Source: an uncultured Pseudomonadota bacterium (GTDB lineage Bacteria > Pseudomonadota > Gammaproteobacteria > Steroidobacterales > Steroidobacteraceae). Taken from it: a DNA stretch of 5,314 nt. Positions 1 through 4,601 of this stretch are shown piece after piece. Both the position numbers and the translations under genes were made by a program. The stretch is from assembly GCA_903890265.1 (NCBI GenBank), contig CAITAM010000516.1, positions 1-5,314 on the forward strand, in the 5' to 3' direction. Each line of letters begins with the position of its first letter. The first letter of the stretch is position 1. A model generated the notes under the pieces. It searched no databases and was not told where the DNA came from. It worked only from the letters and a program-made list of their open reading frames with translations.

Positions 1-606
1 CTGCTTCTGGCCGATCGCGACGTAGATGCACTTAACGCCGGTCGACTTCTGGTTGATGATCGTGTCGAGCGCGACGGCGGTCTTGCCGGTCTGGCGGTCG
101 CCGATGATGAGCTCGCGCTGGCCGCGGCCGACGGGCACCATCGAGTCGATCGCCTTGAGACCGGTCTGTACCGGCTGCGACACGCTCTTGCGGTAGATAA
201 CGCCGGGCGCCACGCGCTCGATCGGCGCCTTGGCGGCGGCCGCGATCGGGCCCTTGCCGTCGATCGGGTTGCCGAGCGCGTCGACGACGCGGCCGAGCAG
301 CGCCTCACCGACCGGCACCTCGAGGATACGGCCCGTGGTCTTGACCACGTCGCCTTCAGAGATGTGCTGGTAGTCGCCGAGCACGACCGACCCGACCGAG
401 TCCTGCTCGAGGTTCAGCGCGAGGCCGAAGCTGTTGCCCGGGAACTCGATCATTTCGCCGTAGCGCACGTCGGCGAGGCCGTGGATGCGCACGATACCGT
501 CGGTAACGCTGACCACCTGGCCCACGTTGCGTGCGTCCGCCGCGGGCGCGAAGTCGGCAATACGTGCCTTGATGAGGTCGCTGATTTCGGATGCCTTGAT
601 GGACAT
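1..606 (-). CDS. atpA: F1Fo ATP synthase subunit alpha, N-terminal 202 residues (3' end cut by window edge)
   Basis: Subunit alpha forms, with beta, the alternating hexamer of the cytoplasmic F1 head; it binds ATP at non-catalytic sites. The start MSIKASEISDLIKARIADF aligns with the E. coli alpha start. The region that follows has the usual beta-barrel sequence (for example GLADVRYGEMIEFPGN). The P-loop GDRQTGKT falls at residues 169-176, with Lys175 at exactly the E. coli position, so the N-terminus is neither extended nor truncated. The ATG at 604-606 has a good Shine-Dalgarno (GAGGA, 613-617) six bases upstream. It begins 27 bp after the atpH stop, as expected for translationally linked operon genes. 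The frame stays open to base 1; the remaining part, roughly 310 residues in a normal alpha, lies outside the window. Family assignment is essentially certain. Confidence 0.98.
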   Translation of the reverse strand, partial: MSIKASEISDLIKARIADFAPAADARNVGQVVSVTDGIVRIHGLADVRYGEMIEFPGNSFGLALNLEQDSVGSVVLGDYQHISEGDVVKTTGRILEVPVGEALLGRVVDALGNPIDGKGPIAAAAKAPIERVAPGVIYRKSVSQPVQTGLKAIDSMVPVGRGQRELIIGDRQTGKTAVALDTIINQKSTGVKCIYVAIGQKQ

Positions 607-633
607 GATGATTCCTCGTGCAGGGTCGCCCGG

Positions 634-1182
634 TCAGTCCCGGGTCATCTGCGTGGAGAGTCGCGCGAGGCGACCCTTGAGCGAGCCGTCGATCACGAGA
701 TCGCCGGCCTGGATGACGGCGCCGCCGAGCAGCGTCGGGTCGACGCTCTCGTGCAGACGCACGTCGCGCTTGAAGCGCGTGCTGAGCGCGGTCTTGAGCT
801 TCGCCTGCTGGGCGGCATCGAGCGCCATCGCCGTCACCACGGTGACATCGATGGTGTTCTCCGCGGTCGCGCGCAGCTCGGCGTACTGGCGGGCGATGTC
901 CGGCAGCGTGTCGAGGCGGCCGTTCTCGCCGAGGAGCACGAGGAAGTTCTTCGCGCCCGCGTCGACCGTGACACCGGCAGCGGTCAGAACCTTGGCGACG
1001 AACTCCGCGGAGGCGTCGTGGGTGCGCTGCGGCGCGGCGATCGCCTCGCGCACGCGCGCATCGGCCACGACGTCGGCTGCGGCGTCCAGGAAGTCGCCCC
1101 AGGCCTTGAGCTGCCCAGCGCCCTGCGCGTGCATGAACGCGGCACGGGCGTAGGGTCGGGCGATGGTCGCTAGTTCTGCCAT
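634..1182 (-). CDS. atpH: F1Fo ATP synthase subunit delta
   Basis: This is the delta subunit (OSCP equivalent) of the peripheral stalk. It caps the F1 head and joins it to subunit b so that the stator resists rotation. The 182-residue product is close to the usual ~177-180. The N-terminus MAELATIARPYARAAFMHAQ matches the family's conserved ARPYA(K/R)AAF opening. A central NFLVLLGENGRLDTLPDI segment (about 79-96) and the C-terminal signature DPTLLGGAVIQAGDLVIDGS (about 149-168) followed by LKGRLARL complete the family pattern. It is probably all-helical in the N-terminal domain, with no membrane segment. The ATG at 1180-1182 is preceded by a modest GGGA six bases upstream and lies 43 bp after atpF. 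It is followed 27 bp later by atpA. Nothing is odd about it. Confidence 0.97.
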   Translation of the reverse strand: MAELATIARPYARAAFMHAQGAGQLKAWGDFLDAAADVVADARVREAIAAPQRTHDASAEFVAKVLTAAGVTVDAGAKNFLVLLGENGRLDTLPDIARQYAELRATAENTIDVTVVTAMALDAAQQAKLKTALSTRFKRDVRLHESVDPTLLGGAVIQAGDLVIDGSLKGRLARLSTQMTRD

Positions 1183-1225
1183 GTGGTGTCCCGGTTGCCT
1201 GCGCTAGCGGTGCTTAAGGAGGCGC

Positions 1226-1708
1226 TCAGGAATGCGCCGCGATCTGGCCGGCCAGTTCGTCGAGCAGCGCCGCGTGCGTCGAGGCGTTTACCTCGCGCCC
1301 GAGGACCTGCTCGGCGCCCTTGACGGCCAGTGCCGCCACCTGATCGCGCAGGTCTGCGCGGACCCGCGTCGACTCGGCGGCGATTTCCGAGCGCGCCGCG
1401 CTGATCAGACGCTCGCCCTCGGACATGGCGGTGTTCTTCGCCTCGTCCACGAGCTCGTTCGACCGCTTGGCCGCCTGGTCCACGAGCACCTGGGCCCGCG
1501 CACGCGCGTCCTTGATGATCTCCTGGGCCTTGGCCTGCGCGTCCTCGAGGTCCTTCTGGCCGCGATCCGCGGCCGCGAGACCCGAGGCGATCTTCGCCTG
1601 GCGCTCTTCGATGGCCTTGTTGATCCCGGGCCAGCCGAACTGCATGACGAGCCAGGCCACGGCGAAGAACGCCAGTCCCTGGATGATCAGTGTGATGGTG
1701 ATGCTCAT
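1226..1708 (-). CDS. atpF: F1Fo ATP synthase subunit b
   Basis: Subunit b is the dimeric peripheral-stalk rod that anchors F1 to subunit a in the inner membrane. The 160-residue product is close to E. coli b (156). It has one N-terminal membrane helix (about residues 5-25, starting LIIQGLAFFAVAWLVM), the conserved W26-P27 break, and Arg36 in EERQAKI at the E. coli position. A long, Ala/Lys/Glu-rich right-handed coiled-coil region follows, ending in the delta-binding tail. The frame is open for another 82 codons upstream, but that extension runs through the atpE coding region out of frame and has no membrane-anchor character. The ATG at 1706-1708 (MSITIT) is chosen because it gives family length and has GGAG eight bases upstream (1717-1720). 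A strong hairpin lies directly upstream of that Shine-Dalgarno. The gap from atpE is 43 bp. Confidence 0.97.
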   Translation of the reverse strand: MSITITLIIQGLAFFAVAWLVMQFGWPGINKAIEERQAKIASGLAAADRGQKDLEDAQAKAQEIIKDARARAQVLVDQAAKRSNELVDEAKNTAMSEGERLISAARSEIAAESTRVRADLRDQVAALAVKGAEQVLGREVNASTHAALLDELAGQIAAHS

Positions 1709-1720
1709 TGCCGTCGCTCC

Positions 1721-1744
1721 ACGCCCCCGGTCGGCCGGGAGCGT
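1721..1744 (-). promoter_or_regulatory. Strong intercistronic hairpin abutting the atpF Shine-Dalgarno
   Basis: Read as mRNA (minus strand), the arms ACGCUCCCGG and CCGGGGGCGU pair over 10 bp with a single G-U, closing a four-base CCGA loop. The stem starts 7 nt after the atpE stop codon and ends at the base immediately before GGAG, the atpF Shine-Dalgarno. There is no U-run after it, so it is not an intrinsic terminator. A plausible role is to protect the 3' end of upstream atpE mRNA and to dampen initiation on atpF; that role is inference. Confidence 0.6.
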
Positions 1745-1751
1745 CCGTCGC

Positions 1752-2024
1752 TTAGTGCAGGTTCGAGAGGACCGGGTTCGCGAACAGCAGGAGCAGCGCG
1801 ATCGCCACACCGATGATGGGCACCGCGTCCAGCAGGCCGGCGACGAGGAACATCTTCGTCTGCAGCATGTTGGCGAGCTCCGGCTGGCGCGAGGCGCCCT
1901 CGAGGAACTTGCCGCCGAGCAGCGCGAAGCCAATCGCGGTGCCGAGTGCGCCAAGGCCGATCAGAAGGCCGGCGGCGATGACGGTCATGCTCAGAACCTG
2001 AGCAATTGCGGTCGTATGATCCAT
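1752..2024 (-). CDS. atpE: F1Fo ATP synthase subunit c
   Basis: This is the proteolipid that forms the rotating membrane c-ring carrying protons between the half-channels of subunit a. The 90-residue protein is a helical hairpin. Helix 1 (about 12-42) carries the glycine-rich GLGALGTAIGFALLGG motif. The polar loop with R46-Q47-P48 contacts gamma/epsilon. Helix 2 (about 56-82) contains the essential carboxylate Asp66 in AGLLDAVPII. The residue after the carboxylate is Ala, not the Ser/Thr seen in sodium-binding c subunits, and the carboxylate is Asp, so a proton-driven ring is expected. The ATG at 2022-2024 has GGAG (2031-2034) six bases upstream. The 68-bp gap before it is unusually T-rich in the mRNA sense, which suits a gene that must be translated about ten times more than its neighbours. 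Confidence 0.98.
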   Translation of the reverse strand: MDHTTAIAQVLSMTVIAAGLLIGLGALGTAIGFALLGGKFLEGASRQPELANMLQTKMFLVAGLLDAVPIIGVAIALLLLFANPVLSNLH

Positions 2025-2092
2025 GGTGGTCTCCGTTCGTCGTTAACGTCGCAAATCAAAACAAAATCGTCGTCAAACTCAAAAACCCGGAC
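2025..2092 (-). promoter_or_regulatory. U-rich, unstructured translation-initiation region of atpE
   Basis: In the mRNA sense this 68-base gap between atpB and atpE is rich in U tracts (GGGUUUUUGAGUUU, then AUUUUGUUUUGAUUUG) with few C. It contrasts sharply with the surrounding high-GC sequence. I find no stable hairpin across it or over the GGAG/ATG of atpE. In E. coli a U/A-rich segment just upstream of atpE is an established translational enhancer; equivalence here is inferred from position and composition. A TTGACG hexamer is present on the coding strand but has no matching -10, so I do not call a promoter. Confidence 0.5.
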
Positions 2093-2935
2093 TCAGTGAT
2101 GCTCGGTCGCCATGCTGAGATAGACGATGGTGAGCATCATGAAAATGAAGGCCTGCAGGGTGATCACGAGCACGTGGAAGGCGGTCCACACGAAACCCGC
2201 GATGAACTGAATCGGGCCGAGCACCCAGGGCACCCAGGAGCCGAGCGTGGAGCCCAGCGTCAGGCAGGCGATCAGGATGAAGATGAGCTCGCCCGCGTAC
2301 ATGTTGCCGAACAGTCGCAGGCTGAGCGACATCGGCCGCACCGCCTCTTCGATGAGTCGCAGCAGCAGGTTCGGGAAGGCGCACAGCACCTTGCCGACGA
2401 CGCCGTTGGCGTGGAACGGCGCGGTCAGGAACTCGCCGAAGAACGTGACGATGCCCTTCGACTTGATGCCGTAGTACTGGATCAGGAGGAAGACGCCGAG
2501 CGCCATGCCGACGGTGGTGGAGAGGTCCGCGGTCGGCACCACGCGCAGGTACTCGAGGCCCGCGCTCTCGCCGATCGCCGGCAGCAGGTCGACCGGGATC
2601 ATGTCCATGAAGTTCATCAGGAACACCATGCAGAAGATGGTGATCGCGAGCGGCGTGACGAAGGTCCGGTCGCCGTGGAACATGTCCTTGACGAGGCTGT
2701 CGATGCCGTCCAGCACCATCTCGACCGCGCACTGGAACTTGCCGGGCACGCCCGCCGTCGCCCGGCCGGCGACCCGCAGCAGCACGATCAGGAACACGGC
2801 CGCGATCAGCAGCTTGAAGAACACCGAGTCGAGATGGATCGCATTGAAGCCGTCGCCCGAACTCAGGTGAGTCAGGTGGTGCTTGATGTAGCCGGTCATG
2901 TCCACCGGACCCGCACTCTCGACTTCGGTCGCCAT
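2093..2935 (-). CDS. atpB: F1Fo ATP synthase subunit a
   Basis: Subunit a is the stationary inner-membrane proton channel beside the c-ring. With the ATG at 2933-2935 the protein has 280 residues (E. coli 271). Hallmarks are VPGKFQ and VKDMFHG near the N-terminal third, the FLMNFMDMIPVDLLP helix, and the core SLSLRLFGNMYAGELIFIL with the essential Arg at about 207 and Glu at about 216. The terminal block begins FHVLVITLQAFIFMML and contains the His and Gln equivalent to E. coli His245 and Gln252. About a dozen extra residues (LGSTLGSWVPWVLGP region) lengthen the loop between the last two helices relative to E. coli. An in-frame GTG at 2945-2947 would add four residues, but AAGG then touches the start codon. 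The ATG places the AAGGGTGG stretch about 8-12 bases upstream, so ATG is preferred. Confidence 0.96.
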   Translation of the reverse strand: MATEVESAGPVDMTGYIKHHLTHLSSGDGFNAIHLDSVFFKLLIAAVFLIVLLRVAGRATAGVPGKFQCAVEMVLDGIDSLVKDMFHGDRTFVTPLAITIFCMVFLMNFMDMIPVDLLPAIGESAGLEYLRVVPTADLSTTVGMALGVFLLIQYYGIKSKGIVTFFGEFLTAPFHANGVVGKVLCAFPNLLLRLIEEAVRPMSLSLRLFGNMYAGELIFILIACLTLGSTLGSWVPWVLGPIQFIAGFVWTAFHVLVITLQAFIFMMLTIVYLSMATEHH

Positions 2936-2955
2936 CTGCGTCGCCACCCTTAAGA

Positions 2956-2974
2956 CCGGGTCACTGCCACCCGG
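2956..2974 (-). other. Small hairpin upstream of atpB
   Basis: On the minus strand CCGGGU and ACCCGG form a perfect 6-bp stem around a seven-base loop (GGCAGUG). It is about 20 nt upstream of the atpB ATG, within the 84-bp atpI-atpB gap. No U-run follows, so it is not a terminator. It could shape translation of atpB or mRNA decay, but a 6-bp GC stem is not rare in DNA this GC-rich. Confidence 0.35.
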
Positions 2975-3019
2975 ATCAAGCCCAGAATCCCGCTCCGACC
3001 GGCGAAGGGCCGGGCCGCC

Positions 3020-3391
3020 TCAGCGCACCCTGGCCATCGCGATCCAGAACCCGATCTGCGCCGCCAGCATCCCGAGGATGAGCGGCAGCGCCTCCAAATT
3101 CGCTCTCGTCAGCCCGAACCACAGCGCGCCGCCGAGCCAGAGCCACTTCAGCGCCGCCCCGGCGTACAGGCCGCGCGCCAGCACCCTCGCCGGCGCCACC
3201 CCCGGCGCGAACAGCCGCCAGCCGAAGATCGCCGTACCGACCGTCACGATCACGCCGCCCGCCAGCGCCGAGTGCGCCGCGCGCGGACCGCTCAACCCCC
3301 AGGCCGCGACCGCCACTAGCGCAGCGCAGCATAACTGCATCCGCAGGTACCTGAGCACGAGTCGCTGATTTCGGCGTCGTACGTCAGACAT
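3020..3391 (-). CDS. atpI: ATP synthase assembly protein AtpI (subunit I)
   Basis: AtpI is a small inner-membrane protein encoded first in many atp operons. It is not part of the finished enzyme and is implicated in c-ring assembly or stability. The 123-residue product fits the family (about 115-130). A basic N-terminus (MSDVRRRNQRLVLRYLR) is followed by four predicted membrane segments at about 16-33, 40-61, 71-94 and 99-119. The family's SALAGG after helix 1 and a lysine buried in helix 3 (YAGAALKWLWLG) are both present. Sequence similarity in this family is always low, so identity rests on size, topology and position directly upstream of atpB. The ATG at 3389-3391 has no recognisable Shine-Dalgarno. 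Only 11 bases separate it from the poly-U of a strong terminator, so its expression is probably low or conditional. Confidence 0.9.
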   Translation of the reverse strand: MSDVRRRNQRLVLRYLRMQLCCAALVAVAAWGLSGPRAAHSALAGGVIVTVGTAIFGWRLFAPGVAPARVLARGLYAGAALKWLWLGGALWFGLTRANLEALPLILGMLAAQIGFWIAMARVR

Positions 3392-3483
3392 CGCGCTGGC
3401 GCAAAAAAACCACTTCAGGGCACGCGTCGCCCGCCCGAAGTGGTTCGGTCGTCAGCCGGCCCGCGGAGGACCGGCGGTAAAGC
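3392..3483 (-). promoter_or_regulatory. Predicted 5' leader of the atp operon, or a short independent RNA
   Basis: If transcription starts about seven bases below the TATAAT box (near 3483), the first ~92 bases before atpI contain a GC-rich segment (3446-3481) and then a complete intrinsic terminator. In the first part, GCCGG/CCGGC and CGGUC/GACCG pairings compete with each other. No ATG occurs in the leader, and the only short GTG frame (GTG CCC TGA) is negligible, so a leader-peptide mechanism is unlikely. I see no convincing antiterminator that would disrupt the main nine-base stem. A product ending at the poly-U would be about 75-80 nt, so a stand-alone small RNA is an alternative reading. 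Confidence 0.35.
3403..3445 (-). terminator. Strong intrinsic (Rho-independent) terminator just upstream of atpI
   Basis: On the minus strand the arms AACCACTTC (3445-3437) and GAAGTGGTT (3416-3408) pair perfectly over nine bases. An inner GGGC/GCCC can extend the stem past a one-base bulge. The right arm runs directly into seven consecutive T (3409-3403). On the plus strand there is no T-run after the hairpin, so it acts only in the atp direction. It sits below the promoter at 3490-3518 and ends 11 bases before the atpI ATG. It is therefore either an attenuator for atp or the end of a short transcript; it would also stop readthrough from parAB. Confidence 0.85.
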
Positions 3484-3489
3484 GCGCGC

Positions 3490-3518
3490 ATTATAGGCAC
3501 GATCCCGCACTGCTTCAA
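3490..3518 (-). promoter_or_regulatory. Sigma70 promoter for the atp operon (or a small RNA)
   Basis: Read on the minus strand, TTGAAG (3518-3513) is separated by exactly 17 bp from a perfect TATAAT (3495-3490). The bases after the -10 are GCGCGCGC, a GC-rich discriminator of the kind found at rRNA, tRNA and other stringently controlled promoters; growth-rate or ppGpp control is therefore a reasonable inference. The probable start is near G at 3483. It lies 51 bp after the parB stop and about 100 bp before the atpI ATG, where an atp operon promoter is expected. Confidence 0.8.
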
Positions 3519-3522
3519 TGGG

Positions 3523-3544
3523 AAAAACGGCCAGTTAAACCGTT
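3523..3544 (-). terminator. Weak terminator-like hairpin after parB
   Basis: On the minus strand AACGG and CCGTT pair (five bases, extendable by two G-U pairs to a five-base loop) and run into five T (3527-3523), 25 bp below the parB stop. The stem is short with only three G-C pairs, so at best it is a leaky parAB terminator. It lies immediately upstream of the atp promoter's -35 box. Confidence 0.4.
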
Positions 3545-3568
3545 GAGACTCTTACTTATTGCGCCCGA

Positions 3569-4516
3569 TCAGCGAATATGGGCCAGGATTCCGTCCAGTT
3601 CGTCGAGCGTCGTGAAGTGGATGGTCAGCTGGCCGCGGCCGCGGCCGCTGGCGCGGACCTCGACCTTGGCGCCCAGTTTCTCCGAGAGTTCGGTCTCGAG
3701 CCGGCGTACGTCCGACTGTCCGGCCGGCGCCACATCCGCACCCGGCGGAGTGGCCGGCGCCAGCAGGCGGCGGACCAGGGCCTCGGTGTCGCGCACCGAC
3801 AGGCCCTTGGCCACCACCAGTGCCGCCACCTCCACCTGCTGGCGGCGGTTGGTCAGTGGCAGGAGCGCCCGGGCATGGCCCATTTCGAGCTCGCGGCGCT
3901 CGAGATGCGCCTTCACCTCGTCGCCGAGCTCGAGCAGGCGCAGCAGGTTCGACACCGCCGCGCGCGAGCGGCCAACGGCCGCCGCGGCATCCTGGTGGGT
4001 CAGCTCGAAGTCCTCGATGAGGCGCGCCAGCGCGCGTGCTTCTTCGAGCGGGTTCAGGTTCTCCCGCTGGATGTTCTCGATGAGCGCCATCGCGACCGCC
4101 GCCTCATCGGGCACGCGGCGGATGATGGCGGGGATCTCGGCCAGCCCGGCGAGCTGGGCTGCGCGCCAGCGTCGCTCGCCGGCGATGATCTCGTAGCGCT
4201 GCGAGCCGGCGCCGGCGCCGTCGAGCGGCCGCACGACGATCGGCTGGACGACGCCCTGAGCGCGGATGGACTGCGCGAGTTCCTCGAGTGACTCGACGCG
4301 CATGTCGGCGCGGGGCTGGTATTTCCCGCGCTGCAGCAGGTCGAGCGGCAGGCGCGCGAGCTCGTCCTCGCTCGTGACGACGGCCGCCGGCGCCTGCGCC
4401 GCGCCCGCCTGGCTGCCGGCCTGCTGCGCCGCGGCGGCCGCCGTTACCTGGCGCGCGGTCGCCTGGCCGAGCAATGCCTCGAGGCCGCGACCCAATCCGG
4501 TTTTCTTCACTGTCAT
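3569..4516 (-). CDS. parB: Chromosome partitioning protein ParB (parS-binding CTPase)
   Basis: ParB loads at parS sites near the origin, switches to a CTP-bound sliding clamp and spreads, and stimulates ParA so that sister origins separate. The 315-residue protein has the full family layout. The N-terminal GLGRGLEALLG is the ParA-contacting peptide, followed by an Ala/Gln-rich linker (about 19-46). The CTP-binding domain carries KYQPR (65-69 region), GERRWRA (113-119) and ENIQRENLNPLEEA (147-160). A helix-turn-helix lies at about 173-195 (THQDAAAAVGRSRAAVSNLLRLL region), with a wider DNA-binding domain to about 250. A variable Pro/Ala linker precedes the C-terminal dimerisation domain (about 268-315). 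The ATG at 4514-4516 gives the canonical N-terminus; the Shine-Dalgarno is weak (CGGAC). It follows parA after 85 bp and is presumably co-transcribed with it. No consensus parS site occurs in the window. Confidence 0.97.
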   Translation of the reverse strand: MTVKKTGLGRGLEALLGQATARQVTAAAAAQQAGSQAGAAQAPAAVVTSEDELARLPLDLLQRGKYQPRADMRVESLEELAQSIRAQGVVQPIVVRPLDGAGAGSQRYEIIAGERRWRAAQLAGLAEIPAIIRRVPDEAAVAMALIENIQRENLNPLEEARALARLIEDFELTHQDAAAAVGRSRAAVSNLLRLLELGDEVKAHLERRELEMGHARALLPLTNRRQQVEVAALVVAKGLSVRDTEALVRRLLAPATPPGADVAPAGQSDVRRLETELSEKLGAKVEVRASGRGRGQLTIHFTTLDELDGILAHIR

Positions 4517-4545
4517 GGTCGGTCCGCCCGTCGGAAGGCGGGAAA

Positions 4546-4587
4546 GTGTACACGCAGCCGCGCGACTCGCGCAGACGGCTCGGCTGC
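4546..4587. repeat. Nested inverted repeat and palindrome between parA and parB
   Basis: In the 85-bp gap, an outer pair gcagcc (4554-4559) and ggctgc (4582-4587) encloses a perfect five-base stem, gcgcg/cgcgc (4560-4572), with a three-base loop. The palindrome gtgtacac (4546-4553) directly adjoins it on the parB side. No U-run follows in either direction. It may form an mRNA structure upstream of the parB start or a protein-binding site. It does not resemble the parS consensus. In a GC-rich gap some structure is expected by chance. Confidence 0.35.
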
Positions 4588-4601
4588 CGCGCGGCCGCCG
4601 C

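Noticed and set aside
364..1173. Plus-strand frames of 269 and 222 codons opposite atpH and atpA.
   Set aside because: Both overlap strongly supported genes on the other strand. Their composition is biased and no family motif is visible.
1216..1816. Plus-strand open frame starting at 1232 preceded by a near-perfect Shine-Dalgarno (AAGGAGG, 1216-1222).
   Set aside because: It is antisense to atpF and its upstream gap. The product has the Arg/Gly/Leu-rich composition of a high-GC shadow frame with no recognisable domain, and there is no promoter. The Shine-Dalgarno match is most likely chance.
1709..1954. In-frame upstream extension of atpF into atpE.
   Set aside because: The added residues are an out-of-frame reading of atpE (Ser/Arg/Cys-rich). 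The family length, Trp26 and Arg36 positions, and the Shine-Dalgarno all fit the ATG at 1706-1708.
2036..2085. Possible internal promoter before atpE based on a TTGACG hexamer.
   Set aside because: No hexamer resembling TATAAT occurs 15-19 bp below it. The T-rich composition is better explained as a translation-enhancing region.
2171..2186. A CACGTG core resembling the centre of a parS site.
   Set aside because: The flanks do not match the TGTTNCACGTGAAACA consensus beyond the core and one or two bases, and it lies inside atpB codons.
2006..2953. Long plus-strand frame of 315 codons covering all of atpB.
   Set aside because: It mirrors atpB codon structure and is extremely rich in His, Glu, Asp and Arg with no domain character. 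This is typical of the antisense of a membrane-protein gene.
4535..4560. Possible parB promoter with TACACT as a -10 box.
   Set aside because: There is no acceptable -35 at 16-18 bp and no extended -10. The hexamer is part of the gtgtacac palindrome.
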